A stretch of 25,151 bases of DNA, from contig CAYJKB010000032.1 in NCBI GenBank assembly GCA_964370625.1, positions 1 to 25,151 of the forward strand. The letters are read 5' to 3'. Positions 6,907 through 16,648 of the stretch are shown here, in pieces. The translations under genes were made by a program, and so were the position numbers. The notes below the pieces were generated by a model. It did no database searches and was not told the DNA's origin. It was given only the letters and a program-made list of their open reading frames with translations. The stretch is from CAYJKB01 sp964370625. GTDB taxonomy: Bacteria; Bacillota; Clostridia; Oscillospirales; Butyricicoccaceae. How positions within the stretch are numbered: position 1 is the stretch's first letter; each line of letters begins with the position of its first letter.

Positions 6907-9900
6907 TTAATCAAGCTGTACATTTTCCTGATATGAAGGCTTAATATACTCAGCCATACCAGAACCTGCAGGAATAAGTTTACCAATAAGAACATTTTCT
7001 TTAAGTCCTAATAGTGGGTCAATTTTACCTTTAATTGCAGCTTCTGTAAGCACTCTTGTTGTCTCTTGGAATGATGCCGCTGATAAGAAGCTTTCAGTTG
7101 CAAGAGATGATTTTGTGATACCCATAAGTGTTGGTGAATAAGTTGCAATACGAAGATGAGTTTCCCCTGCCGCAATTCTTTTTTCAACTTCACTGTTCAT
7201 ATCATCAAGTTCAATCATGCTGATTAATGCACCAGGAAGAAGTTTAGTATCTCCCTCGTCCTCAATTCTAATTTTACGCATCATTTGACGCACGATAACT
7301 TCAATATGTTTATCATTAATATCAACCCCTTGTTGACGATAAACTTTTTGAACTTCTTTAATTAGATAATCATGAACTGATCTTGGGTCTTTAACGCTTA
7401 GAATATCATGAGGGTTAAGTGCACCTTCACAAAGTTCATCACCTTGGTTTACAAAATCACCATGAGATACTTTAATACCAGAACTTGCAGCAAGTTGATA
7501 ACTTCTCATATCTCCATTAGCATTGTTTGTAATATTAACAGTTTTAACTGTAGTACGGCGAGATTCTTCGATAGATACAACCCCTGAAATTTCAGCAAGC
7601 GTTGCAGCACGTTTTGGTTTACGAGCTTCAAATAGCTCTTCAACCCTTGGAAGACCTTGTGTAATATCGCTACCTGCGATACCTCCTGTATGGAAAGTAC
7701 GCATTGTAAGCTGTGTACCCGGCTCACCGATAGATTGAGCTGCGATAATACCAACTGCTTCACCCATGTTACAAGTATCACCAGATGCAAGGTTTGCACC
7801 ATAACATTTAGAACAAACACCTTGGCGACAACGACACTCAAGCACAGAACGAAGATGTACATCAGTGATTCCAGCATCTAAAATAGCTTTAATATCTTGT
7901 TCATCAATCATTTTTTCATTTGATACAATAACGTTACCAGTAAGCGGAGATACGATATCTTCAACAGGGTAACGACCTAAAAGACGGTCAGCTAGTGGCT
8001 CGATAACTTGGTTACCTTCCATGATTTGAGATACCCAAATACCTTTTGTAGCTCCACAATCTGTTTCACGAATGATAACATCTTGAGATACGTCAACAAG
8101 ACGACGAGTTAGATAACCTGAATCGGCTGTACGAAGTGCTGTATCAGCAAGACCTTTACGTGCACCACGAGCAGAAATAAAGTATTCAAGTACAGATAAG
8201 CCTTCCCTAAAGTTCGCTTTAATCGGAATTTCGATAGTTTTACCAGATGTTGAAGCCATAAGACCACGCATACCAGCAAGCTGACGAATTTGGTTAATAG
8301 AACCCCTCGCACCTGATTGTGCCATCATGTTAATAGGATTAAATTTATCCATGTTAGCTTGAAGTGCTTTAGTTACTTCTTTAGTAGTTTTATCCCATTC
8401 AGCAACAACAAGTCTATAACGTTCGTCATTTGTAATGAAACCACGTTTGAATTTTTTATCAATCGCTGCAACACGTTTTTCTGTTTCAGTAATAAGAGGT
8501 TTTTTCTCTTCTGGTACAGACATGTCAGCGATCGCAACTGTAAGCGAACCTTTAGTTGAGAATTTATACCCTAAAGCTTTAATAGCATCAAGTACTTCAG
8601 CAGTTTTCCCAAAACCATGAACTCTAATACATCTATCAATGATTTTTTCAAGTTCTTTTTTGCCGCAAGTAAACATTACTTCAAGGTCAAATAGGTTATC
8701 TGGGTTACTTCTATCAACAAAACCTAAATCTTGTGGAAGTGGCGCATTGAATATAAGTCTACCTGGTGTAGCATCAACAATTTTATGCTGCATAACTCCA
8801 TTAATTTCTTTATATATACGCACTTTAATTGGTGCATGAATTCCAACAACACCTTCATTGTATGCTAGAAGTGCTTCATCAACATTAGCAAAGATTTTGC
8901 CAGCACCATCTTCAGTTTCTCTGTCAATAGTTAGGTAATAAGCACCTAGTACCATATCTTGAGAAGGAACTGTTACAGGACGTCCATCTTGAGGTTTTAA
9001 TAAGTTGTTTGCAGAAAGCATTAGTATTCTTGCTTCTGCTTGCGCTTCAGCAGATAGTGGTACGTGAACCGCCATTTGGTCACCGTCAAAGTCGGCGTTG
9101 TACGCAGAACACACAAGAGGGTGAAGCTTAAGTGCACGACCTTCTACTAAAACTGGTTCGAATGCTTGGATACCTAGTCTATGAAGTGTAGGAGCACGGT
9201 TTAAAAGAACCGGGTGACCTTTGATGATAATTTCAAGCGCTTCCCAAACTTCTGTTTTTGCACGTTCTACCATTTTTTTAGCACTTTTTATGTTAGATGC
9301 TAAACCATCTTCAACAAGTTTTTTCATTACAAAAGGTTTAAATAGCTCTAGTGCCATTTCTTTTGGTAGACCACATTGGTAAATTTTAAGGTCAGGTCCT
9401 ACTACGATAACAGAACGTCCAGAGTAGTCAACACGTTTACCAAGTAAGTTTTGTCTAAAACGACCTTGTTTACCTTTAAGCATGTCAGATAAAGATTTAA
9501 GAGCACGGTTGTTAGGTCCTGTTACAGGACGACCACGTCTACCGTTGTCAATAAGAGCATCTACCGCTTCTTGTAACATACGTTTTTCATTTCTGATGAT
9601 AATATCAGGAGCACCTAATTCTAAAAGGCGTTTTAGACGGTTATTTCTGTTAATAACACGTCTATAAAGGTCATTTAGGTCAGACGTTGCAAAACGTCCA
9701 CCATCAAGTTGAACCATAGGACGAATTTCTGGAGGAATTACAGGAACTACATCCATAATCATCCAAGAAGGTTTATTGCCTGAAGTTCTAAATGCTTCTA
9801 CAACTTCAAGACGCTTAATAATTCTAAGACGCTTTTGCCCTTGAGATTCTGAAAGTTCAGCTTTAAGTTCTTCTGCAAGTTTTTCAAGATCCATATCTTC

Positions 9901-10434
9901 CAAAAGCTCTTTGATAGCTTCAGCGCCCATTCCAGCTTTAAAATCGTTATCGTATTTTTCAACCATATCACGATATTCTTTTTCGCTTAGAATTTGTTTT
10001 TTAATAAGCGGTGTATCGCCTGGGTCTGTTACAATATATGATGCGAAGTATAAAACTTTTTCAAGAATTCTTGGCGAAATTTCCAGCAAAAGTCCCATTC
10101 TTGAAGGAATACCTTTAAAGTACCAAATATGTGATACAGGTGCTGCAAGTTCAATATGCCCCATACGTTCACGACGTACTTTAGCTTTTGTAACTTCAAC
10201 TCCACAACGATCACAAACTTTGCCTTTATAGCGTACTTTTTTGTATTTACCACAATGACACTCCCAGTCTTTTTGTGGTCCAAAAATACGCTCACAGAAA
10301 AGTCCATCACGTTCAGGTTTTAATGTTCTGTAGTTTATTGTTTCAGGTTTACGAACTTCCCCGCATGACCAGTCTTTAATCATTTCAGGTGACGCTAAAC
10401 CAATTTTTATTGCATTAAATGTTTGATATGCCAC
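6907..10434 (-). CDS. rpoC: DNA-directed RNA polymerase beta' subunit, GTG start
   Basis: 1175 residues, Gram-positive length (no large insertion of the enterobacterial type). Beta' forms the clamp and the catalytic centre of RNA polymerase. The N-terminal zinc site uses C59, C61, C74 and C77. The magnesium-binding NADFDGD is at 446-452. The trigger loop and bridge helix region follow, and a second zinc cluster reads CRCRQGVCSKC in the C-terminal half. The start is GTG (10432-10434) with AAAGGAG upstream. An ATG-TAG start-stop pair (10439-10434) overlaps this GTG by one base. It lies 17 bases after rpoB. The C terminus (SYQENVQLD) is followed by the inverted repeat 6819-6875. Confidence 0.99.
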   Translation of the reverse strand: MAYQTFNAIKIGLASPEMIKDWSCGEVRKPETINYRTLKPERDGLFCERIFGPQKDWECHCGKYKKVRYKGKVCDRCGVEVTKAKVRRERMGHIELAAPVSHIWYFKGIPSRMGLLLEISPRILEKVLYFASYIVTDPGDTPLIKKQILSEKEYRDMVEKYDNDFKAGMGAEAIKELLEDMDLEKLAEELKAELSESQGQKRLRIIKRLEVVEAFRTSGNKPSWMIMDVVPVIPPEIRPMVQLDGGRFATSDLNDLYRRVINRNNRLKRLLELGAPDIIIRNEKRMLQEAVDALIDNGRRGRPVTGPNNRALKSLSDMLKGKQGRFRQNLLGKRVDYSGRSVIVVGPDLKIYQCGLPKEMALELFKPFVMKKLVEDGLASNIKSAKKMVERAKTEVWEALEIIIKGHPVLLNRAPTLHRLGIQAFEPVLVEGRALKLHPLVCSAYNADFDGDQMAVHVPLSAEAQAEARILMLSANNLLKPQDGRPVTVPSQDMVLGAYYLTIDRETEDGAGKIFANVDEALLAYNEGVVGIHAPIKVRIYKEINGVMQHKIVDATPGRLIFNAPLPQDLGFVDRSNPDNLFDLEVMFTCGKKELEKIIDRCIRVHGFGKTAEVLDAIKALGYKFSTKGSLTVAIADMSVPEEKKPLITETEKRVAAIDKKFKRGFITNDERYRLVVAEWDKTTKEVTKALQANMDKFNPINMMAQSGARGSINQIRQLAGMRGLMASTSGKTIEIPIKANFREGLSVLEYFISARGARKGLADTALRTADSGYLTRRLVDVSQDVIIRETDCGATKGIWVSQIMEGNQVIEPLADRLLGRYPVEDIVSPLTGNVIVSNEKMIDEQDIKAILDAGITDVHLRSVLECRCRQGVCSKCYGANLASGDTCNMGEAVGIIAAQSIGEPGTQLTMRTFHTGGIAGSDITQGLPRVEELFEARKPKRAATLAEISGVVSIEESRRTTVKTVNITNNANGDMRSYQLAASSGIKVSHGDFVNQGDELCEGALNPHDILSVKDPRSVHDYLIKEVQKVYRQQGVDINDKHIEVIVRQMMRKIRIEDEGDTKLLPGALISMIELDDMNSEVEKRIAAGETHLRIATYSPTLMGITKSSLATESFLSAASFQETTRVLTEAAIKGKIDPLLGLKENVLIGKLIPAGSGMAEYIKPSYQENVQLD

Positions 10435-10451
10435 TACATTTAGCTCCTTTC

Positions 10452-13400
10452 CTAATTAAGCTCTTCGGATAAAATGTCATCGATGTTAAATTCTTCTTCA
10501 TCTTCTAATAATTCTTCATCATCAACTAATTCATCATCAAGCAATTCGTCAGTTCCATTTTCGCTATCAGTGTCTCCACCAAACAGGCTATCTTCCTCTT
10601 CACCATCAGTGTTTCCAATAACAAATCCAGCACTTTCAAATTCACGTTCGCTAGCTGTATCGTTACCAGTCATGCTACGATCATAAACTGTATCGTCTTC
10701 ATCTTCTTCAACAAGTTCGATAATGTTCATGTCTTCGTCAAGCACAGTAATATCAAGACAAAGTGATTGAAGTTCTTTAACAAGTACCTTAAATGACTCA
10801 GGAACACCTGGTTTTGGTACGTTATGCCCTTTAACAATCGCTTCATATGTTTTAACACGTCCTGTAATATCATCGGATTTTACAGTAAGGATTTCTTGTA
10901 GAGTATAAGCTGCTCCATATGCTTCAAGTGCCCAAACTTCCATTTCTCCGAAACGTTGTCCACCGAACTGAGCTTTACCACCAAGTGGCTGCTGAGTTAC
11001 AAGTGAGTAAGGACCTGTTGAACGTGCATGGATTTTATCATCAACTAGATGGGCAAGTTTTAGGTAATACATAAAGCCTACAGTTACAGGGTTATCAAAT
11101 TTTTCACCCGTACGTCCATCATAAAGAGTAGATTTACCATTGCCGTTATAACCAGCTTGTTTTAATGTAGCTTCAATATCATCTTCATCCGCTCCATTAA
11201 ATACAGGTGTTGCAATTTTCCAGCCAAGTGCACGAGCTGCAAAGCCTAGATGCACTTCAAGTACCTGACCGATGTTCATACGAGAAGGTACGCCCAGTGG
11301 GTTTAGCACGATGTCAAGTGGAGTTCCATCTTCAAGGAATGGCATATCTTCTTGAGGTAGGATACGAGAGATTACACCCTTGTTACCATGTCGACCAGCC
11401 ATTTTATCCCCAACTGAGATTTTACGTTTTTGTGCAATATAACAACGAACAATCATATTTACGCCAGGTGATAATTCATCACCATTTTCACGTGTAAAGA
11501 TTTTAACGTCAACAATGATACCGCTCTCACCATGTGGTACACGAAGAGATGTATCACGAACTTCACGAGCTTTTTCACCAAAAATTGCACGAAGCAGACG
11601 TTCTTCAGCTGTAAGTTCAGTTTCACCTTTAGGTGTTACTTTACCAACTAGAATATCGCCAGAACGAACTTCAGCACCAATTCTGATGATACCTCTTTCG
11701 TCAAGGTCACGCAGTGCATCTTCACCAACGTTTGGAATATCACGTGTAATTTCTTCAGGTCCAAGTTTTGTATCACGAGACTCAAGTTCATATTCTTCAA
11801 TATGGATTGAAGTATAAACATCATCACGTACAAGACGCTCATTTAATAAAATCGCATCTTCATAGTTATAACCTTCCCAAGTCATAAATCCGATAAGAAC
11901 GTTTTTACCAAGTGCGATTTCACCTTGATCTGTTGAAGGACCATCAGCGATTACATCACCAGCTTTTACACGTTCACCAATATTTACAATTGGACGTTGG
12001 TTTATACAAGTACTTTGGTTAGAACGAAGGAACTTTGTAAGTTTATAAGTTTTTTCGCCTAAACCATCGTATTTAATAGTTACATCACGAGCTGTAACAC
12101 GACTAACTACACCGTCGCCTTCAGCAAGAGGTACAGTACCAGAGTCAACAGCTGCTTTATGTTCCATACCAGTACCTACAACAGGTGCTTCAGTACGAAG
12201 AAGTGGAACGGCTTGACGTTGCATGTTAGATCCCATCAGTGCACGGTTGGCGTCATCGTTTTCAAGGAACGGAATCATTGCAGTTGCAACAGATACCATC
12301 ATACGAGGAGATACATCGATTAAATCAAGCATATTTCTGTCAACTTCCATGATTTCATCACGATGACGACAAGTAATACGTTCATTTGCAAGACAACCAT
12401 CTTCTGTAAGTGGCTCGTTTGCTTGACAAACATAAAATTCATCTTCTACATCTGCTGTCATATAAACGATTTCATCTGTAACTTTACCTGTTTCTTTATC
12501 AAGTTTACGATAAGGTGCTTCGATAAATCCAAATGGATTAATTCTAGCAAAAGTCGCAAGGTATGAAATAAGACCGATGTTAGGACCCTCTGGTGTTTCG
12601 ATAGGACACATTCTGCCATAGTGAGAATAGTGAACGTCACGCACTTCGAAAGAAGCACGGTCACGAGATAGACCACCAGGACCTAATGCTGACATACGAC
12701 GTTTATGTGTAAGTTCTGCAAGTGGGTTTGTTTGATCCATGAATTGTGATAAAGGAGATGAACCAAAGAATTCTTTAATCGCAGAAGTTACAGGACGGAT
12801 ATTGATTAGTGATTGAGGTGTAACTACATCTAAATCTTGGATTGTCATTCTTTCACGAATAACACGTTCCATTCTTGTAAAACCGATTCTAAATTGGTTT
12901 TGTAATAGTTCACCTACAGCACGCAGACGACGGTTACCCAGATGGTCAATATCATCTATAGTACCAATGTTGTTTGCAATATTTAATAGATAACAAATTG
13001 AAGCCAAAATATCATCTTCAATAATGTGTTTTGGAATTAGGTTATCAATATTTTCAATAATTTTAGCTTTTAGCTCTTCACCTTGATAATTTTCAAGTAA
13101 ATCCTTTAGAACTGAAAAACGTACTTTTTCTTGAACTTTAACTTCAGCTGGATCGAAATCAACAAAGTTTGCTAAATCAACCATGCCGTTAGAGAATACT
13201 TTATGAAGTCTTCCATCAGCAGTTTCAAGAACAACATTGTGAACACCTTTATCTTGAATTTCAACTGCTTTTTCACGACTAATAACTTCGCCAGCATCAC
13301 AAAGAATTTCCCCAGACATTGGGTCAATAATCATTTCAGCTGATTTTTTATCAGTAATACGACGAGCAATAGCAAGTTTTTTGTTGTATTTGTAACGACC

Positions 13401-14219
13401 AACAGCAGAAATATCATATCTGTGTACATCGAAGAATAAGCTATCAATTAATGATTTTGCGCTTTCAACTGAAGGTGGCTCGCCTGGGCGAAGTTTTTTA
13501 TAAATTTCGATTAACGCTTCTTCAACAGTTTTAGAGCTGTCTTTATCTAGCGTTGCGAGTATTCTATCATCTTCCCCGAAAAGTTCTTTAATATCAGCAT
13601 CTGTAGTTATGCCGATTTTAAGACCAATTGCACGAATAAAAGACGTGATAGGGATTTTACGGTTTTTGTCAATACGAACATAGAAAACGTCATTAGCATC
13701 AGTTTCATATTCAAGCCAAGCACCACGATAAGGAATAACTGTAGCTGTGATTAATGCTTTATCAGTTTTGTCAAATTCCATTCCATAGTATACGCCAGGC
13801 GAACGCACGATTTGTGATACTACAACACGTTCAGCACCATTGATGATAAATGTTCCGCTTTCTGTCATAAGCGGGAAATCACCCATGAAGATTTCTTGTT
13901 CTTTAATTTCCTCTGTTTCTTTGTTGCGAAGGCGAACACGAACCTTTAAAGGTGCAGCATAAGTTGCATCTCGTGCTTTACATTCTTCGACACTGTATTT
14001 TGGGATTTCTTCAAGAGAATAGTCTATAAACGCAAGTTCTAAACTTCCTGTGTAATCAGAAATTGCATCTACATCGTCAAACACCTCTCGAAGCCCTTGT
14101 TCAAGAAACCATCTATAAGATTTCTTTTGAACTTCGATAAGATTAGGCATACGTAAAATTTCATCAATTTTCGCATAGCTCTTTCTCAGTGTCTTTCCAA
14201 AGTATACGTCTTTTGTCAT
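10452..14219 (-). CDS. rpoB: DNA-directed RNA polymerase beta subunit
   Basis: 1255 residues from the ATG at 14217-14219. An in-frame GTG four codons upstream is rejected because the GGAG ribosome site directly abuts it; the spacing to the ATG is 11 bases. Beta forms the other half of the polymerase cleft. The rifampicin region reads FFGSSPLSQFMDQTNPLAELTHKRR then SALGPGG, sensitive type at the common resistance positions (the D, H and S residues), with T where E. coli has N518. GNKGVISRILPQEDMPF and the C-terminal VWALEAYGAAYTLQEILTVKSDD clamp contact are intact. The last 54 residues hold 26 Asp/Glu and no basic residue, an acidic tail beyond the conserved core. No rplL lies upstream; the gene has its own promoter at 14362-14390. 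Confidence 0.99.
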   Translation of the reverse strand: MTKDVYFGKTLRKSYAKIDEILRMPNLIEVQKKSYRWFLEQGLREVFDDVDAISDYTGSLELAFIDYSLEEIPKYSVEECKARDATYAAPLKVRVRLRNKETEEIKEQEIFMGDFPLMTESGTFIINGAERVVVSQIVRSPGVYYGMEFDKTDKALITATVIPYRGAWLEYETDANDVFYVRIDKNRKIPITSFIRAIGLKIGITTDADIKELFGEDDRILATLDKDSSKTVEEALIEIYKKLRPGEPPSVESAKSLIDSLFFDVHRYDISAVGRYKYNKKLAIARRITDKKSAEMIIDPMSGEILCDAGEVISREKAVEIQDKGVHNVVLETADGRLHKVFSNGMVDLANFVDFDPAEVKVQEKVRFSVLKDLLENYQGEELKAKIIENIDNLIPKHIIEDDILASICYLLNIANNIGTIDDIDHLGNRRLRAVGELLQNQFRIGFTRMERVIRERMTIQDLDVVTPQSLINIRPVTSAIKEFFGSSPLSQFMDQTNPLAELTHKRRMSALGPGGLSRDRASFEVRDVHYSHYGRMCPIETPEGPNIGLISYLATFARINPFGFIEAPYRKLDKETGKVTDEIVYMTADVEDEFYVCQANEPLTEDGCLANERITCRHRDEIMEVDRNMLDLIDVSPRMMVSVATAMIPFLENDDANRALMGSNMQRQAVPLLRTEAPVVGTGMEHKAAVDSGTVPLAEGDGVVSRVTARDVTIKYDGLGEKTYKLTKFLRSNQSTCINQRPIVNIGERVKAGDVIADGPSTDQGEIALGKNVLIGFMTWEGYNYEDAILLNERLVRDDVYTSIHIEEYELESRDTKLGPEEITRDIPNVGEDALRDLDERGIIRIGAEVRSGDILVGKVTPKGETELTAEERLLRAIFGEKAREVRDTSLRVPHGESGIIVDVKIFTRENGDELSPGVNMIVRCYIAQKRKISVGDKMAGRHGNKGVISRILPQEDMPFLEDGTPLDIVLNPLGVPSRMNIGQVLEVHLGFAARALGWKIATPVFNGADEDDIEATLKQAGYNGNGKSTLYDGRTGEKFDNPVTVGFMYYLKLAHLVDDKIHARSTGPYSLVTQQPLGGKAQFGGQRFGEMEVWALEAYGAAYTLQEILTVKSDDITGRVKTYEAIVKGHNVPKPGVPESFKVLVKELQSLCLDITVLDEDMNIIELVEEDEDDTVYDRSMTGNDTASEREFESAGFVIGNTDGEEEDSLFGGDTDSENGTDELLDDELVDDEELLEDEEEFNIDDILSEELN

Positions 14220-14279
14220 GTACTTTCTCACTCCGTTCTTAAAAGTTGATACGCACGGCAGCGTTGTTATTTTTATACG

Positions 14280-14334
14280 AAATACTATTGAAATAAATGG
14301 ATTTTAATGTTATCATGTACTTGTAATAGTATTT
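14280..14334 (-). repeat. Inverted repeat in the rpoB leader
   Basis: AAATACTATT (14280-14289) and AATAGTATTT (14325-14334) are perfect 10-base complements about 35 bases apart, within the roughly 135-base untranslated leader expected from the promoter at 14362-14390. An RNA stem is possible but AT-rich. No T run or ribosomal-protein-like binding motif is evident, so function is open. Confidence 0.4.
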
Positions 14335-14361
14335 TCTGCACACATATCTAATCAGTATACA

Positions 14362-14390
14362 ATTATACAGTAGATACGGCTGTTTGTCAA
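14362..14390 (-). promoter_or_regulatory. Perfect-consensus sigma-A promoter of rpoBC
   Basis: Minus-strand TTGACA (14385-14390) and TATAAT (14362-14367) both match consensus in every position and are separated by 17 bases. The predicted start near 14355 leaves about 135 bases of leader. The upstream flank contains AT-rich tracts. From here to the importer terminator (14391-14492) I see no gene or further element. Confidence 0.93.
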
Positions 14391-14492
14391 CCCATTTTGT
14401 TGATAAATAGTCTTTTTTTATGCTTTTTTCTAATTTCTTACAAGTTATACCTTTATTTTACTATTATATTCTATGAAATCGTCATATTGCAC

Positions 14493-14558
14493 AAAAAAAA
14501 CTGCATTTTTTTGTTTTCATGGTTTTCACGCCTGAAGGAACAAAAAAAGTGCAGTTTT
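14493..14558 (-). terminator. Terminator of the BMP importer operon
   Basis: Arms AAAACTGCATTTTTTTGTT (14497-14515) and its complement (14539-14558, one bulged G at 14549) form a 19-bp stem, with a 23-base loop. On the minus strand the stem runs into eight T (complement of 14493-14500). It ends the permease gene transcript and insulates rpoBC from it. Confidence 0.9.
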
Positions 14559-14602
14559 AATTTTTAAATTATATCTTGCCTGAAATTTTTAAGCAATCTA
14601 AG

Positions 14603-15559
14603 TTATCTTTCTTCCCTAAAGTAGTTAACTCCACAACTTTCAGGTATAGAATTTTCACGAGATTCTTTGATAGATGTTACAACAAGTACAATCGCTGTTA
14701 TTAAAAATGGTAACATATCATAAAACGCATTAGGGAATGGGAAAACACTTTTCGGAATATAATATTTTAATATCCTTAGTGCACCAAAGATAAATGAGCC
14801 CCATATAGCATGAGTTGGTTTCCATCTTGCAAAAATAACTAGTGCAACAGCAATCCAACCTAAACCGCCAACGTTATTATTAATCCAAACACCACCATTG
14901 ATAATTAGCGAACAGTATGCTCCACCAATACCACAAATACCACCACCTAGTAACAGGTTTAAGTATTTAAGTTTTGTAACATTAATCCCAGCAGCATCTG
15001 CAGCAGCAGGATTTTCACCAATTGCCCTTACATGAAGCCCTGTTTTTGTTTTAAATAGGTAAAAACTACATATAATCGCAACAACTATACCGATATATAC
15101 AAATGGGTTGTATGAAAAGAACATTTTACCAATCACAGGGATATCAGACAGCCCAGCGATATAAATATCACGCATTTGTTCTGTTATGGTTTCTGGCAGT
15201 TTTAGTGTGCCATGTTCTGAACGTTCTAACATAAATACGCCGACAAAGTTAGATAAACCTACGCCAAATATTGTAAGTGTAAGACCTGTAACGTTTTGGT
15301 TTGCCATGAATGTTACAGTTAAAACTGCATAGATAAGCGAAGATAATGCACCGAAAACAAAGGCAGCAATTATTGCAATAACAAAGCTATCAGTAAAGTA
15401 TCCGAACATAAACCCAGCACAAGCACCTATAGACATCATACCTTCAACACCAAGATTTAAGTGCCCTACTTTTTCATTTATAATTTCGCCTACTGTACCA
15501 AAAAGAAGTGGAGTTCCAGCGAGTACAGCTGCGAAAAAGATATTAATAAATAAATCCAT
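14603..15559 (-). CDS. ABC importer permease, NupQ-like (BMP-type importer)
   Basis: 318 residues, highly hydrophobic with roughly 8-10 membrane segments. It belongs to the branched-chain amino acid/ribose-type permease superfamily, and the N-terminal LFGTVGEIINEKVGHLNLGVEGMM is typical of the second permease of nucleoside importers such as B. subtilis NupQ (319 residues). The coupling segment AIGENPAAADAAGIN, which contacts the ATPase, is intact. It is the last gene of the operon, only 3 bases after the first permease, whose terminal codons contain its AGGAGG ribosome site. The substrate is inferred from family: purine nucleosides or related compounds. Confidence 0.9.
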   Translation of the reverse strand: MDLFINIFFAAVLAGTPLLFGTVGEIINEKVGHLNLGVEGMMSIGACAGFMFGYFTDSFVIAIIAAFVFGALSSLIYAVLTVTFMANQNVTGLTLTIFGVGLSNFVGVFMLERSEHGTLKLPETITEQMRDIYIAGLSDIPVIGKMFFSYNPFVYIGIVVAIICSFYLFKTKTGLHVRAIGENPAAADAAGINVTKLKYLNLLLGGGICGIGGAYCSLIINGGVWINNNVGGLGWIAVALVIFARWKPTHAIWGSFIFGALRILKYYIPKSVFPFPNAFYDMLPFLITAIVLVVTSIKESRENSIPESCGVNYFREER

Positions 15560-15562
15560 GAA

Positions 15563-16630
15563 CTACTCTCCTCCTTTTTTATTTCTAACAAATTTATAGC
15601 GTACAAAAAGCTGACATCCAAGTACGAAGAATAAGATTATCCCTTGTAGAACAGCTGCAGAGTCAGTTGATAATCCATATGTGGACTGAACAACACTACT
15701 GCCTTTTTCAAGTACACTAAAAAGGAAAGAAACAAGTAAAATCCCAATTGGATTTAAGTTTGCAAGCCAAGCAATAATAATCGCAGTAAATCCTACGCCA
15801 CCAGCAACAGCTGTTGTAAGTGTTCTGTCAGACCCTGTTGCTTGAAGCATACCAGCGATACCACAGATTGCACCACTTATAAACATTGTTCTTAACGTGA
15901 TTAGTTTTACATTCATTCCCGCATAACGAGCAGTTTCTGCACTTTCCCCTACAACAGAAATTTCATATCCTTGTTTCGTATATTTGTTATAGATATAAAC
16001 AATAACTACTAGAATTAATGCTACAATCCAACCAATATGTACACCTAAAACTTTATCAAGCACAGCATTCGGGTCAAACGTTGCAATTTTAGCATAACCT
16101 TGTGCTGTTGGGTCAAGCCATGGGCCGTCACGTAGATAAGATACAATATGCAAAGCTATATAGTTTAGCATCAAAGTAAACAGTGTTTCATTTGTGCCAA
16201 ATTTTGATTTGAAAATCGCCGGTACAAGTCCCCATAGACCTCCACCAATTGCACCTGCAACAAACATAATTATCAGCAGTGCAACATGAGGTAAATCCGT
16301 GAAAAACAGTGCAAAATATGATGCAAAAATTGCACCAACAATAAGTTGACCTTCAGCACCGATATTCCAGAACTTCATTTTAAATGCAAGTGTTACACCT
16401 AAAGAAGTAATAAGAAGTGGTATCATAATTTTAATAGTCCCTTGAATAGCAAGTTGACTTCTAAATGCACCTTCCAATATCGTTGCATAAATTTCTAGTG
16501 GATTATATCCAATTATTAAAATAAACAATCCACCTGCAACAAGTGCAAGGAAGAAAGCTATAAGTCTTAGCATTATTACTTTATTATTCGGTAATTCTGC
16601 TTTTTTTACAATTCTAAATAATGGTTCCAT
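15563..16630 (-). CDS. ABC importer permease, NupP-like (BMP-type importer)
   Basis: 355 residues. An N-terminal cytoplasmic stretch (1-18) is followed by about 9-10 membrane segments. The signature FKMKFWNIGAEGQLIVGAIFA and the ATPase-coupling loop SVVGESAETARYAGMN identify the first permease of BMP-dependent nucleoside importers (B. subtilis NupP is of similar length). The start at 16630 has GGAGG about 12 bases upstream, somewhat far. It lies 18 bases after the ATPase gene and 3 before the second permease; the two permeases would form the heterodimeric channel. Confidence 0.9.
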   Translation of the reverse strand: MEPLFRIVKKAELPNNKVIMLRLIAFFLALVAGGLFILIIGYNPLEIYATILEGAFRSQLAIQGTIKIMIPLLITSLGVTLAFKMKFWNIGAEGQLIVGAIFASYFALFFTDLPHVALLIIMFVAGAIGGGLWGLVPAIFKSKFGTNETLFTLMLNYIALHIVSYLRDGPWLDPTAQGYAKIATFDPNAVLDKVLGVHIGWIVALILVVIVYIYNKYTKQGYEISVVGESAETARYAGMNVKLITLRTMFISGAICGIAGMLQATGSDRTLTTAVAGGVGFTAIIIAWLANLNPIGILLVSFLFSVLEKGSSVVQSTYGLSTDSAAVLQGIILFFVLGCQLFVRYKFVRNKKGGE

Positions 16631-16648
16631 TTTACAGCATTACCTCCT

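Noticed and set aside
10452..14219. Rifampicin resistance change in RpoB
   Set aside because: The usual resistance positions are of sensitive type; only a neighbouring N-to-T difference is seen, which is not evidence of resistance.
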